Of a DNA stretch of 64,000 bases, positions 18,476-28,275 are shown piece after piece; position 1 is the first letter of the stretch, and the number at the start of each line of letters is the position of its first letter. Below the pieces are notes generated by a model. It was not told the DNA's origin and ran no database searches. It worked only from the letters and a program-made list of their open reading frames with translations. The translations under genes and the position numbers were made by a program. This stretch comes from Methanothrix sp. (GTDB lineage: Archaea; Halobacteriota; Methanosarcinia; Methanotrichales; Methanotrichaceae): the NCBI RefSeq assembly GCF_030055635.1, contig NZ_JASFYM010000003.1, forward strand, positions 78,113-142,112, written 5' to 3'.

Positions 18476-18592
18476 GAGTTGGGTGAGATTCCTCTATCAG
18501 CTCGTCCAGGTGTTCTGCCAAAGACGCACATTTTTTGCTATCGGATCAGATGCTAAATATATACGCGCTGATATAAAAGTGGGCGGGAGAGG

Positions 18593-18600
18593 AAAAAAAA
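18593..18600 (-). terminator. Oligo-T terminator after the symporter gene
   Basis: Eight T on the minus strand lie about 18 nt downstream of the symporter stop, the usual form of an archaeal intrinsic terminator. Confidence 0.6.
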
Positions 18601-18618
18601 TGTGCCCAGCTCTGCGTC

Positions 18619-20040
18619 TCAGCCTTTCAGCATCTCCGGCTTTGGTGAGCTGAAGCCTGAGGTGAAGAGGCTGCCGGTGATGTATGCAGTGCCTCCACAG
18701 ATCAGCCCCACGAAGACAGGGTGGATGAGGGTATTCCCGTAGAAGTTCCAGATGACGATGGAGATGAATGACGCGAGAAGGCTTGCCACGAAGCCTGCTG
18801 AATTGCCCCTGCGCCAGTAGAGCCCGAACACAAGCGGCACAAATACGCAGCATGCGATCACCCCCATGCTTATCGAGACGAGGGGCACGATCTGTGAGGG
18901 GACGCGTATCGCCGAGACCGCTGCTGTGATGAGTATGACCACCCCAACAAGCCGCGTCAGGCGGAGGACTGTGCTCTCCGAGATCCCGGGTCGCAGGTAG
19001 TGCAGTATGTCCGATGTGAGCGAGGTCGTGGTAACAAGAACTATTGCGCTGATCGTCGACATCGCAGCAGATACCGCGGCAAGGAGAACAAGCGCGTCAA
19101 ACCCGGGCGGCAGGTACGTCCTTGCGAGGAACGGCACCAGGCTGTCCGGATTTTTTATGAACGCACCAAGCTGCTCTCCGCTGAGAACACCATATGCGAG
19201 AACGCCGAGCGAGAATATGCATATGGAGTAAACCGCTATGGATACCGGGCCGTAGATGCCTGCGAAGCGCACAACCCTTCTGTCCCTGGCGGAGAAAATC
19301 ATTATCAGGAGATCGGGAAGCGCGAGAAGCCCGAGGCTTATGGAGAAAGCCATGCCGAGTGTCCTCTGCCACGGCAGATCGATGCCGTTCATCGAGGTCA
19401 CATATGCTGGAATTCTTGACCATATCTCAAAAGCGCCAGAGGTTGAGAGCACGCTTCCGTAAAGCAGCACCGCACCGCCGACCATGAGCACTCCCTGGAG
19501 GAAACCTATCCATATTATTGCAGGGAGGCCGCCGATAGCATAGTATATGGCCACTATGAGCACTGTTAACATCAGACCCTGAATGTATGTGACCCCTATC
19601 AGCCCCTGAAGGAGCGTGGCGCACCCCTTGAAGATGGGCACCAGGTAGACGGTATACAGCACGAGCATTATGGCGGCCAGCAGGACCTTCCCCACTGGCG
19701 ATCTGTACCGCCTCTCCAGAAGCTGCGGTACCGTCTTCGCGTCATACTCCTTTGCTGCCTCCCATATCCTTCCCGCCATCAGCCATGCTAGGCATGCAAA
19801 TGCGACATGGAAGAATGCGCAGAAGACCACCCATGGCATCCCTGCGGTGAGGCCATACCCGCCTCCGCCGAGGAAGGATGCCGCGCTGAAGTAGGCTGCT
19901 GTGTATGCCACTCCGATGATCGCAGGTGTGGCGATGTTTCTGTCAGAGAGAACAAAGCCGGAGAAAGTCCCCTGCCGGAGCCTCCAGGATAGGAAGAGAA
20001 TCACAGTCACGTAGGCCAGGAGCAGGATCTGGTTAATCAT
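18619..20040 (-). CDS. Sodium:solute symporter (SSS family)
   Basis: A 473-residue membrane carrier of the SSS family with about 12-13 hydrophobic helices (MINQILLLAYVTVILFLSW onward). Typical segments are AYTAAYFSAASFLGGGGYGL (about 46-65), IYYAIGGLPAIIWIGFLQG (about 172-190, near the sodium site) and LVLLAAVSAAMSTISAIVLV (about 313-332). The substrate cannot be read from sequence; in an acetate user an organic acid is plausible. A 31-residue membrane ORF overlaps its start by 8 nt and is translated first. AGGAGAT precedes the ATG. Confidence 0.9.
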   Translation of the reverse strand: MINQILLLAYVTVILFLSWRLRQGTFSGFVLSDRNIATPAIIGVAYTAAYFSAASFLGGGGYGLTAGMPWVVFCAFFHVAFACLAWLMAGRIWEAAKEYDAKTVPQLLERRYRSPVGKVLLAAIMLVLYTVYLVPIFKGCATLLQGLIGVTYIQGLMLTVLIVAIYYAIGGLPAIIWIGFLQGVLMVGGAVLLYGSVLSTSGAFEIWSRIPAYVTSMNGIDLPWQRTLGMAFSISLGLLALPDLLIMIFSARDRRVVRFAGIYGPVSIAVYSICIFSLGVLAYGVLSGEQLGAFIKNPDSLVPFLARTYLPPGFDALVLLAAVSAAMSTISAIVLVTTTSLTSDILHYLRPGISESTVLRLTRLVGVVILITAAVSAIRVPSQIVPLVSISMGVIACCVFVPLVFGLYWRRGNSAGFVASLLASFISIVIWNFYGNTLIHPVFVGLICGGTAYITGSLFTSGFSSPKPEMLKG

Positions 20041-20128
20041 GGTATCTCCTCATGAGCAGAAAGATGGTCACTGTGAGCATGAACACGATCGAGATCAGAA
20101 GCGCCAGATATGGAACGGGAATAATCAT
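20033..20128 (-). CDS. Tiny one-helix protein upstream of the symporter (symporter small accessory type)
   Basis: A 31-residue ORF, MIIPVPYLALLISIVFMLTV followed by TIFLLMRRYHD, consisting of one membrane helix with a basic tail. A strong GGGGTGATT ribosome site lies 4-5 nt before the ATG. Its last codons overlap the symporter start, implying translational coupling. Very small membrane proteins encoded just before SSS symporters are known in archaea and bacteria and are thought to be accessory subunits. The assignment here rests on position and topology. Confidence 0.72.
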   Translation of the reverse strand: MIIPVPYLALLISIVFMLTVTIFLLMRRYHD

Positions 20129-20314
20129 GCACAATCACCCCGATGAATTCTGCATTCGGCACATGTTTGCAGCACTGTTTGCATTATGGTTTCCTCCATA
20201 CATCCATTGCTTTAATGTATGTTTTTGTGCTTTGATGCACTTCCATATTAAAACCCTTCCCTTGAACGAGGTCGCTGGCTCATAAAAATCCAGAGGTGGC
20301 AGCACCCAGGATGT

Positions 20315-20402
20315 GGTTGTGAGCTCGAATCACTGAGGTCAGCATGAAATCGATGTCTATCAGCACGGTATCACAGAGCCTGCATGGTCACATGCTGTTG
20401 GG
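20315..20402 (+). repeat. Dispersed 112-bp repeat, truncated copy B'
   Basis: The segment runs from GTTGTGAGCTCGAATCACTG to GGTCACATGCTGTTGGGT. It matches the first three quarters of the repeat and stops exactly where copy B begins, as if B had inserted into or replaced its end. Confidence 0.6.
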
Positions 20403-20513
20403 TCGTGTGCCTGAATCGCTGGATCGAATTTCAGGAATCAGCACCATCTAGCACAGCAGATCACAAATCATGCGATGTCACATGCGGCTGGCTTCAATGA
20501 TCTGAGCACACAA
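20402..20513 (+). repeat. Dispersed 112-bp repeat, copy B
   Basis: This copy begins GTCGTGTGCCTGAATCGCTG and ends CTTCAATGATCTGAGCACAC. It aligns along its full length with copy A (reverse complement) and copy C. Confidence 0.8.
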
Positions 20514-20628
20514 TCTGCTGTTGATCCCATCGATAAAGCAGGCCACTTTCAGCTCAAGATCTGCCGTTCAAACCGATGTGCTGGTCATATGGGTGCATGG
20601 ATCTCTGGTGCAGCCATCCTCAAAAAGG

Positions 20629-20637
20629 TTATATAAT
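20629..20637 (+). promoter_or_regulatory. TATA box for trpB2
   Basis: TTATATAAT preceded by AAAAAGG; predicted initiation near 20660. A GGAGG site at about 20684-20688 then precedes the TTG start at 20697. Confidence 0.6.
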
Positions 20638-20696
20638 GTGATTTAAGGTTCTATGATGAACATATTGTTTCTCTAATCCATCTGGAGGACGACCGA

Positions 20697-22049
20697 TTGA
20701 GATCCAAGATACTGCTCGATGAGGAGGATATCCCGAAGAGATGGTACAATGTGGCCGCAGATATGCCCCGGCCGCTCGACCCGCCGCTGAATCCGGCAAC
20801 GCATGAGCCGCTGAAGCCGGAGGACCTCGAGGCGATATTTCCGAAGGCGCTCATAAAGCAGGAGATGAGCACCGAGCGCTGGATAGACATACCTGAGGAG
20901 GTGAGGGATGTCTACAGGCTCTGGCGTCCGACGCCTCTGTACAGGGCGGTCAGGCTCGAGAAGGCCCTCAGGACTCCTGCCAGGATCTACTACAAGTACG
21001 AGGGCGTGAGCCCTGCAGGAAGCCACAAGCCGAACACTGCTGTGCCTCAGGCCTACTACAACATGAAGGAGGGCATAGAGAGGATAGCCACAGAGACAGG
21101 CGCAGGCCAGTGGGGCTCGGCGCTCGCGCTTGCCACCTGCATCTTCGGCTTGAAATGCACGATCTACATGGTCCGCTCGAGCTACGATCAGAAGCCATAC
21201 CGGAGGAGCATGATGCGGGTCTGGGGCGCGGAGTGCTTCCCGAGCCCGAGCAACAGGACGAACGCAGGCAGAAGGATCTTAGAGCAGTTCCCTGATACGC
21301 CTGGCAGCCTGGGGATAGCGATATCAGAAGCTGTTGAGGACGCAGCCACGCATGATGATACGAACTACGCCCTCGGATCTGTTCTGAACCACGTGCTTCT
21401 CCACCAGACCGTCGAGGGGCTTGAGGTAAAAAAGCAGTTCGAGCTCGTGGACGATTACCCTGACGTGATTTACGGATGCTGTGGCGGTGGGAGCAACTTC
21501 CCGGGAGTCTGCTTCCCATTCATCCCCGACAAGCTCAATGACAGAAAGGAGCTCCGGCTTGTGGCATGCGAGCCGACTGCGTGCCCGAGCCTCACCAAGG
21601 GTCTGTACACATACGACTACGGGGATACAGCCCGCCTGACGCCGCTGCTCAAGATGTACACGCTCGGCCACGACTTCGTCCCGCCGGGAATACATGCCGG
21701 AGGGCTGAGGTACCACGGGGATGCACCACTGCTCTGCAACCTGGTGAACGCTGGAATCATCGAGGCCCAGGCGTTCCGCCAGCGAGAGGTCTTCGAGGCA
21801 GCGACGACCTTCGCCCGCGCGGAGGGCATCGTGCCAGCACCGGAATCTGCACACGCGATCAAGCCCGCGATCGACGAGGCGATCAGGTGCAGGAAGACCG
21901 GAGAGGAGAAGACCCTGCTGATAAACCTGAGCGGCCACGGGCACTTCGATCTCTCTGCGTACGATGCGTACAACGATGGAATCCTCGAGGATTACGAGTA
22001 TCCAGAGGAGCTGGTGAGGCAATCGCTTGCCAGGCTGCCGAAGGTGTAG
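20697..22049 (+). CDS. trpB2: TrpB2-type tryptophan synthase beta subunit
   Basis: PLP enzyme converting indole and serine to tryptophan. The 450-residue length, long N-terminal extension ([18 protein letters not shown]) and GSHKPNTA motif with PLP-Lys111 place it in the TrpB2 group rather than canonical TrpB1. [14 protein letters not shown] binds the cofactor phosphate side, and the C-terminal [10 protein letters not shown] is also typical. TrpB2 proteins often act without a TrpA partner; no trpA or other trp gene is adjacent. The TTG start is supported by GGAGG 8 nt upstream. The downstream gene overlaps its end. Confidence 0.94.
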   Translation: MRSKILLDEEDIPKRWYNVAADMPRPLDPPLNPATHEPLKPEDLEAIFPKALIKQEMSTERWIDIPEEVRDVYRLWRPTPLYRAVRLEKALRTPARIYYKYEGVSPAGSHKPNTAVPQAYYNMKEGIERIATETGAGQWGSALALATCIFGLKCTIYMVRSSYDQKPYRRSMMRVWGAECFPSPSNRTNAGRRILEQFPDTPGSLGIAISEAVEDAATHDDTNYALGSVLNHVLLHQTVEGLEVKKQFELVDDYPDVIYGCCGGGSNFPGVCFPFIPDKLNDRKELRLVACEPTACPSLTKGLYTYDYGDTARLTPLLKMYTLGHDFVPPGIHAGGLRYHGDAPLLCNLVNAGIIEAQAFRQREVFEAATTFARAEGIVPAPESAHAIKPAIDEAIRCRKTGEEKTLLINLSGHGHFDLSAYDAYNDGILEDYEYPEELVRQSLARLPKV

Positions 22050-23181
22050 GCTTGGGTTTCTGATAAATCCGATCGCTGGAATGGGGGGAGCGGTCGGGCT
22101 CAAGGGCACCGATGGCGTCGCGGCACTCGCGGAGCGCCTCGGCGCCTCGCCGGTGTCCAGAGGTAGAGCGGAAAGAGCTTTCAGAAGGCTTCTGGAGCTG
22201 TTCGGTGGACACATCCCCGCGCATGTGCTCACCGCGGGCGGGCCCATGGGCGGGGATCTGCTCTCGGAGCTGGGCGTGGAGCACTCTGTTGTGCACACTC
22301 CGGGAGAGAGAACAACAGCTGAGGACACGAAAAGGGCATGCTCCATATTCGCATCTGAGAATGTGGACCTGATACTTTTCTGCGGAGGAGATGGCACCGC
22401 GAGGGACGTTGCATCCGTATCTGGTGACCTCCCGATCCTCGGAATACCAGCGGGCGTGAAGATGCACTCCGGCGTATTTGCTGTGAGCCCGGAAGCCGCT
22501 GCAGATCTTGCCTCTGGATACATAAGAGGCGAGCTGCGAGCCAGGGAGACCGAGATAGCTGATGTGGACGAGGAGCGCTACAGAAGGGGCGAGCTTGTGG
22601 TGCGTATCTACGGCGTGGCCAGGACGCCCTATCTACCGGTGCTGGTTCAGCAGAGGAAGCAGATATACGCAAGCTCTGATGAGGAGCACTCCAGGCTCGA
22701 GATCGCTCAGTTCGCCAGCGAGTTCATGAGCGACGGCTCCTACTACATCCTTGGAGCTGGAACCACGACCGCGAAGATCGCAGAGCTTATCGGATGTGAG
22801 AAGACTCTTCTGGGTGTTGATGTCATCCGGAACGGGAGGACGGTGATGAAGGACGCCTCTGAGCGAGACCTCCTGAAGCTTCTCGAGGGGATCGATGGGG
22901 ATGTGAGGATCATCGTCAGCCCGATAGGTGCTCAGGGATTCATACTCGGAAGAGGCAGCCAGCAGATAAGCCCGCGGGTTCTGAGGATCGTGGGGCCGGA
23001 GAAACTGATTATTATAGCGACACCTCACAAGCTCAGAGATCTGAAGCACCTTCTGGTAGACACCGGAGACTTGGAGATGGACAGGGCACTGGCTGGGAGG
23101 CGGCAGGTGGTGACTGGATACCGGATAGCTCAGCTCAAGGAGGTCAGGGCTGCGAGCGATGTTTTGGAGACGGGAGATTAA
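22027..23181 (+). CDS. ATP-NAD/AcoX kinase family protein (NAD-kinase-like)
   Basis: A 384-residue protein of the NAD-kinase/diacylglycerol-kinase superfamily. It has the N-terminal [12 protein letters not shown], the nucleotide-binding CGGDGTARD (119-127) and the [14 protein letters not shown] segment (about 145-158) of the ATP-NAD kinase-like archaeal group. The true substrate of this subgroup is unsettled. The TTG at 22027 overlaps the trpB2 end by 23 nt but has an excellent GGTGAGG site 6 nt upstream, so the overlap is likely real and the genes translationally coupled. Confidence 0.85.
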   Translation: MPGCRRCRLGFLINPIAGMGGAVGLKGTDGVAALAERLGASPVSRGRAERAFRRLLELFGGHIPAHVLTAGGPMGGDLLSELGVEHSVVHTPGERTTAEDTKRACSIFASENVDLILFCGGDGTARDVASVSGDLPILGIPAGVKMHSGVFAVSPEAAADLASGYIRGELRARETEIADVDEERYRRGELVVRIYGVARTPYLPVLVQQRKQIYASSDEEHSRLEIAQFASEFMSDGSYYILGAGTTTAKIAELIGCEKTLLGVDVIRNGRTVMKDASERDLLKLLEGIDGDVRIIVSPIGAQGFILGRGSQQISPRVLRIVGPEKLIIIATPHKLRDLKHLLVDTGDLEMDRALAGRRQVVTGYRIAQLKEVRAASDVLETGD

Positions 23182-23329
23182 GAGCGAAGAGGAGCTTGTG
23201 TCTGATGTGAAATCTGAGTTGCTCTGGCACTCGATCTGAATCTATCATGGACTGTGGATCCAAATCCCTCAGCTCACGAGAAACCTGCTCCTGTCTTCAA
23301 GGCCGTAGGGGATCGCTGAGCGGCGGAGG

Positions 23330-25261
23330 CTATCTCCTCCTGGGGTTCAGACGAAAGGGTATGGATCTGCTGATCCTTTCTCCATACCTCCCGCGGAGCT
23401 CGACTTTTATCGTGTAATCCCCCGGCCTCCAGAGGCCGGTCTCCCAGAAGGTGGTGTAGATGCTGTTTAGATCAAAGTCGACCATCGGGATCTCCGCCTC
23501 CTTCCCAGCTCCTGTTATTGTTGATGTAACCTCCTCGACCTCGCCTGCGACGAGCGCCTCTATCACAACAAGATCCCCCACGTTCGCCTCATTCGAGCTC
23601 ACGTCGACACTCCTAAGCTCAGGCCCAGCGACCGTTTCCGGGTCCTCTCTGAGGCAGAGAACTGCCCTTGTGATGTTCATCGCCCCCCAGCCGAATGTGT
23701 TATCCGCTCCCGGATCCCCCAGATCATCCGCTGATCTGAGAAGCACCCTTTTTACATCAGCTGGGGTGAGGTTCCCGAAGCCCTCCAGAATCAGAGCAGC
23801 AGCTCCAGCAACCTGTGGAACAGCCATGGATGTACCGCTCATGCAGCTCTCATCGTTCTTCGTCCCCGCAAGCGCCGACGGCACATCGACCCCGATGGTC
23901 ACTATGTCAGGCTTGATCCTCCCATCGGATGTGGGGCCACGTGAGGACCTCTCGAAGATCTTCCCTTTCGCGTCTATGGCGCCGACGGTTATCACCTCCT
24001 CAGCCTCTCCAGGAACGACGATGGAGGACGGCGATGGGCCGGAGTTGCCTGCCGCCACAACAACGACGATCCCATCCTCGACCATCCTGTTGCAGGCCTC
24101 GTCGAGGAGCGTCGGCCTCTCAGAGCCCTTGTCCCCTCCGACGCTGAATGATATCACCCTGATATCATACACATCCCTGTTCTTGGCACACCAGTCGAGC
24201 GCAGAGAGTGCGTCTGATAGATAACATGATCCATCCCGGTCCATGACCTTGAGCACCACGAGCCTGGAGCCGGGAGCAACACCGATGCCCTTTGTGCCGG
24301 ATATCAGGCTTGCGCAGTGCGTTCCATGGCCGTTGTCATCATACGGCTTCTCAAGGTTGTTGACCATATCGACAAACGCGACGATCTTGGGGTCTGGTGT
24401 GGCTGGATCATCATCAAGATCGTCCAGAGATTCATGCTCCGCATCCACGCCTGTATCTATCAGCGCAACCGTCACGCCCCTGCCTGTCAACCCTGTTGCC
24501 GCCCTCCTGGGGTTCTCAGGTGGCCCTGGAAGTTCTGATCCATTTCCCCCGCACTGCTCCCCGAGGATCCTGAGCTTCTGATCCCTGTAGATCCCCCTCA
24601 CGCCCCTGAGCCTTGCCAGCTCCGGGATCCTGTTCCCCGGAACGAGCATGGCACTTCCTCTCAGAATATCCAGGTTCCTCAGTTTTTCGCCTTCTGACCC
24701 TGTCACATTATCGTCATGAAGCACTATCACCCTGGTCTCCTCAGGGCCGAGCGATTCGAGCGAGTCCTCTATCCTGTTCGCGTTGAGGTCCAGAGGATCC
24801 AGAACCTTGAGCGACCTGCACGGGGATATGGCCGCGTTGCCTGCCCTGTCCACGGCAACTATATTTATATCATAATCACCTGGCGCCAGGTTCGAGCCGC
24901 AGTAGCCGATGTACCTTCCATCCCCGTCCAGATCGAACATTAGCACCTGTTTTCTGCCGACCTCTGCGTATACCGAGGAGATGCCGGATCTGTCGTACAC
25001 ATTCGCGCTTATCTCAGCCCGTGGATCGCCGCGCTTCATCTGGTAAGGAAAAATCCTGGGATTGGTTATCACTGGCGGCGTGGTGTCGCTGTGATCCCTC
25101 TCCATAAGGGCCCTGAACTCCTTCTGGAACCATCTTGCCGCCCTGTCTGAGATGAACGGGTCCTCGGCGAAGACTATGGAGAAGAGAAGAGCAGCCGCTA
25201 GGGCTGCCGAGAAAATACATACCGCCTTTCTGCTTAGGAGCCTTTTCTCCTGATCGCCCAT
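23330..25261 (-). CDS. Exported subtilisin-like serine protease
   Basis: A 643-residue S8 peptidase. A signal or anchor segment (12-32) is followed by a beta domain (about 60-155), an inhibitor-like propeptide region (about 175-230) and the catalytic domain (about 255-545). The latter carries VALIDTGVD (Asp269), DDNGHGTHCAS (His312), AAGNSG (oxyanion Asn406) and MSGTSMAVPQ (Ser478). A C-terminal beta domain (about 545-640) may bind substrate or surface. It is the last gene of an operon with an exported rhodanese (15 nt upstream) and a NosD-like protein. Its target is unknown. Confidence 0.93.
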   Translation of the reverse strand: MGDQEKRLLSRKAVCIFSAALAAALLFSIVFAEDPFISDRAARWFQKEFRALMERDHSDTTPPVITNPRIFPYQMKRGDPRAEISANVYDRSGISSVYAEVGRKQVLMFDLDGDGRYIGYCGSNLAPGDYDINIVAVDRAGNAAISPCRSLKVLDPLDLNANRIEDSLESLGPEETRVIVLHDDNVTGSEGEKLRNLDILRGSAMLVPGNRIPELARLRGVRGIYRDQKLRILGEQCGGNGSELPGPPENPRRAATGLTGRGVTVALIDTGVDAEHESLDDLDDDPATPDPKIVAFVDMVNNLEKPYDDNGHGTHCASLISGTKGIGVAPGSRLVVLKVMDRDGSCYLSDALSALDWCAKNRDVYDIRVISFSVGGDKGSERPTLLDEACNRMVEDGIVVVVAAGNSGPSPSSIVVPGEAEEVITVGAIDAKGKIFERSSRGPTSDGRIKPDIVTIGVDVPSALAGTKNDESCMSGTSMAVPQVAGAAALILEGFGNLTPADVKRVLLRSADDLGDPGADNTFGWGAMNITRAVLCLREDPETVAGPELRSVDVSSNEANVGDLVVIEALVAGEVEEVTSTITGAGKEAEIPMVDFDLNSIYTTFWETGLWRPGDYTIKVELRGRYGERISRSIPFRLNPRRR

Positions 25262-25276
25262 CTACATCTGATGCAC

Positions 25277-26740
25277 CTACTGGATCACAACTGTGAGGGC
25301 GTTCTCGAACTCCTTTGAGAGCGAGTACACCGTCACAACAAAGCTGACTGAGTAGCTGCCAGGGGTTGCGTTTGTCGCGTCCCACGTCCCGACGTACTCA
25401 TCATCAGAGACCCTCTCCATGGGAACAGACGCGACCTCACCGCCCTGCGAATCCCTTATCATAGCGGTGCATGTGAAGTACTGCGTGGAGCTGCCCAGGC
25501 TCAGCCCTGGGTTCTTGTTCTTCGTGAGCGAGCCTGCCCACACCGTTATGGGCTCGCATGTGGCACAGCCCATCACGCTGAGCTTCGTCAGATTCCCCTC
25601 CTCAGTCCCGCTCGCGTTCTCTGCGCCATCCTCCGGCAGCTCAAAGACCGCGTGGATCCTCACAGGTCCGGGGGTCGAGGGATTCGGCTCAGCTCTTGTC
25701 AGTGTGCTGTTGAGCCTCATCCTGAATGCTGGCAGGTTCTTAAGCCAGTCGTTCCATGTGTAGATCCTGGCATCGTATCCCATCATCCTCAGCGCAAACC
25801 AGACCATCGACGCCTTGAACTCTGTGTTCGCGTAGACAACAACAGGCTTATCCTTTGTAAGGCCTGTGAAGACGCTCGCCAGCTCGGACTCGTCCTTCAG
25901 CCTGCCATTTTCGAGGACCGATTCGTAGGGTATGTTCAGGGCTCCCGGTATCGATCCCTGGCCGAACGCATCGAATGTCCTGGAATCCACGATCTGCACA
26001 TCAGCGTTCCTCACGTAATCATTCGTGGCCAGCAGCTCCGATCTGATCCCCTGAACCGTGTAGGTCGTGGCAGGTCTCACATACGGTGCGCTCTGCACAG
26101 GTAGACCTGCAGCCTTCCAGTCTGCTGTATCCCCATCCAGGAGCTTCAGCCTGCTCTCGTCGTGCCCTATGTACAGCATCAGCCAGTACACGAACGTGGC
26201 CGCAAATGGCCCACCCACGCATGTCGGGCAGTCGTAATCGGTGCCTGTCAGCACCACTCTGTCATTTGGAGTAATACCTGCGCTTCCGAGAAGCGCTGCG
26301 ATCTCATCCACCGATTTGAGCTTCTTGTTCTCGTTGTAGAAATCCATGTAGTTTATGTGCACCGCGCCGTCTATGTACTCGCTTGCGCCATTGCTCACAT
26401 CCAGAACCACATCGGAGCGGGCGACGGCTGTGACCGGCACAAGCATGCTGCTCGATCTCACCGGCGCGCTTTCGGTCGTCTGGGTTTTATCGCTCTTCGC
26501 CTCTGTCTCAGACGTCTGGAGGCTCTTGTTGAATAGCGGGTTCTTGAGCCTCTCTGTCTTTGCGGAGATCACCGGGGCTGAAGTCTTCTCCTCCTCCGGC
26601 CCCAGGCTTTTCAGGAACCCCTCATGCGGATACTCTTCGTAATCTGGCTTGCACATCGGGCATGCAGCGCTTGCCCACTGCATGCTAACTGCGGAGATGA
26701 TAAGCATCATTCCAAGCACAGTAATGAATCTGCGAATCAT
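25277..26740 (-). CDS. Exported double rhodanese-like protein with C-terminal beta domain
   Basis: A 487-residue protein. The signal peptide is followed directly by CPMC (Cys27, Cys30). The first rhodanese fold (about 108-215) has an altered active loop carrying CPTC (Cys171, Cys174) in TGTDYDCPTCVGGPFA. The second (about 230-340: IVDSRTFDAFGQGSIPGALN, PVVVYANTEFKASMVWFALR) lacks a loop cysteine. A beta domain (about 370-487) follows, with SVMGCATCEPITVWAG. It is clearly paralogous to the gene at 9782. The 4-nt overlap with the NosD-like gene and 15-nt spacing to the subtilase indicate one operon. A redox or metal role for the CxxC motifs is inference. Confidence 0.82.
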   Translation of the reverse strand: MIRRFITVLGMMLIISAVSMQWASAACPMCKPDYEEYPHEGFLKSLGPEEEKTSAPVISAKTERLKNPLFNKSLQTSETEAKSDKTQTTESAPVRSSSMLVPVTAVARSDVVLDVSNGASEYIDGAVHINYMDFYNENKKLKSVDEIAALLGSAGITPNDRVVLTGTDYDCPTCVGGPFAATFVYWLMLYIGHDESRLKLLDGDTADWKAAGLPVQSAPYVRPATTYTVQGIRSELLATNDYVRNADVQIVDSRTFDAFGQGSIPGALNIPYESVLENGRLKDESELASVFTGLTKDKPVVVYANTEFKASMVWFALRMMGYDARIYTWNDWLKNLPAFRMRLNSTLTRAEPNPSTPGPVRIHAVFELPEDGAENASGTEEGNLTKLSVMGCATCEPITVWAGSLTKNKNPGLSLGSSTQYFTCTAMIRDSQGGEVASVPMERVSDDEYVGTWDATNATPGSYSVSFVVTVYSLSKEFENALTVVIQ

Positions 26741-28275
26741 GATCTTCCTCTCAGCTGGGCCATCGCAGCCTCAAAGCTGCGTCCGGCCCTGGGTGTGATC
26801 CTGAACTTTCCTATAGCCTCTTCTAGTTCATATCCTCTTCTGTCCGTCGCTGTGATCACAACGGAGTACTCACCGGGATCAAGAAGTGCGGTGGTGAGAG
26901 AGCCCTCGTAGTGATCACCGGCCTGGTAGAGACGCACATACGACCTCGACTCAGGGATCCGTGCTGATACCTGTGATAGACCATTGAGGGATTCGATCCA
27001 TGCCTTTATGAGAAGCTGTTCTCCAGCTTCAATCTCCTCCGGCACGCTCGCATTCATTATCCTGATCGGCCTGAGCTCGTATCCCATGACCGGGTACATG
27101 TCCCTCGAGCGGTTGCTGATCTCTCTAGGAGTGTCACCGAATCCATCCGCCCCGGGTACGTCCTGAGCAGGTCCGCTGTGCTCATCAGCACCGGTGTAAT
27201 CGCTCCATGCGTTCCCTCCAGCAGGGTACGGAGCGTTCCATATGTTCTCCCCTCTGTCCACCGCCTGGACCACATTGTCGATGAGGTAATTGGAGTAAAA
27301 GATGTTGCTGTTCGACTCCACGAAGATCCCTGTGGGGCTTTGAGTGATGTTGTTCCCCACCACAGTGTTGCCATCGCTCCTTCCCTGTATCTGTATTCCG
27401 AACCTCATGTTGGAGCGTATATCGTTGCTGAGGATCTCGTTTTCGCCTGAGTCCAGGAGGGATATCCCCGCGACCTGGTTATCGGTGATCGTGTTGTTTT
27501 TTATCACGTTTTGCTTGCAGTTGAACCGCAGATCGATCCCGTTCGCCTTGTTCCCAGAGATCAGGTTCTCCTCTATGATGTTGTTCGAGCAGCCTGTGAA
27601 CATGTAGACCCCGTACATGTTGCCGTTGAGCGTGTTCCCTCTCACCGTGTTGTTCGAGCATGATGTTGAGAGGTGTATTCCATACGCCCCGTTGTTGCTA
27701 GCGATATTGTTCACGATCAGATTATCGTTGGAGGAGTCCGTGAGGTATATCCCGTACCAGCCCTCCCCGACGACGCCGTTGTAGCTGGCGTTGTTGTTCG
27801 CAATTATGTTCCCGGAGGATGTGAGAAGAACAATTCCCGGCTGCTTGCATCCTGTCACGGTGTTGTTTGTGATGCTGCATCCCCTGACCCTGCTCAGCCG
27901 TATCCCGTAGAGGCCGTTTCTCACTGCAAATCCGCTTATGTTCACCATGTCCGCCTCAACGCTTATGCATGCATCTGAAGATGATGCTATGACAGTCGCC
28001 CCATTGCCTATGAGGTTCAGGCGCTTGTTCACTGTAAACTTCTCATAAACTCCCGGTCCCACAATTATGGTATCTCCCGGAGACGCGGCATCTATGCTCC
28101 TCTGTATATCGCTTCCAGCATGTATTGTGGCTGCGCTGCATGTCATTGAGAGGGCTAGCAATGCGAATACAACTGCTGGTATGCACAGACCGAAAATCAT
28201 GCCGCATGGATTTACAGCTGTCTCTTCCGGAGTCCCAGGCCATTTGATGCTCTGCCAGCTCAGGCGAATGCTCAA
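26737..28275 (-). CDS. Exported NosD-like right-handed beta-helix protein
   Basis: A 512-residue exported protein. The hydrophobic segment MIFGLCIPAVVFALLALSMT (from residue 26) serves as signal. Then comes a parallel beta-helix (about 50-335) made of repeats such as NNTVTGCKQPGIVLLTSSGN and NNIIEENLISGNKANGIDL, the NosD/periplasmic copper-binding family pattern. A C-terminal beta domain spans about 395-500. The TTG at 28275 is kept because GGTGATC lies just before it and a TATA-like TTTATAAG is about 30 nt upstream; ATG 28200 is the alternative. It is first in an operon with the rhodanese and subtilase. No other nos genes are present. Confidence 0.85.
   Translation of the reverse strand: MSIRLSWQSIKWPGTPEETAVNPCGMIFGLCIPAVVFALLALSMTCSAATIHAGSDIQRSIDAASPGDTIIVGPGVYEKFTVNKRLNLIGNGATVIASSSDACISVEADMVNISGFAVRNGLYGIRLSRVRGCSITNNTVTGCKQPGIVLLTSSGNIIANNNASYNGVVGEGWYGIYLTDSSNDNLIVNNIASNNGAYGIHLSTSCSNNTVRGNTLNGNMYGVYMFTGCSNNIIEENLISGNKANGIDLRFNCKQNVIKNNTITDNQVAGISLLDSGENEILSNDIRSNMRFGIQIQGRSDGNTVVGNNITQSPTGIFVESNSNIFYSNYLIDNVVQAVDRGENIWNAPYPAGGNAWSDYTGADEHSGPAQDVPGADGFGDTPREISNRSRDMYPVMGYELRPIRIMNASVPEEIEAGEQLLIKAWIESLNGLSQVSARIPESRSYVRLYQAGDHYEGSLTTALLDPGEYSVVITATDRRGYELEEAIGKFRITPRAGRSFEAAMAQLRGRS

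Larger units (their letters stand above)
20129..20696. other. Intergenic region with tandem repeat copies and the trpB2 promoter
   Basis: The divergent spacer between the symporter pair (-) and trpB2 (+). It holds two tandem copies of the 112-bp repeat (20315-20402 truncated, 20402-20513 complete) and the trpB2 TATA box at 20629-20637. No coding region is supported. Confidence 0.7.

Noticed and set aside
21324..22523. 399-codon open frame opposite trpB2 and the NAD-kinase-like gene
   Set aside because: It spans two well-supported genes on the other strand and has no recognisable motif.
23284..23316. Further CTCCGGTC-type hairpin (CTGCTCCTGTCTTCAAGGCC)
   Set aside because: Stem complementarity is poor and the flanks do not match the other copies.
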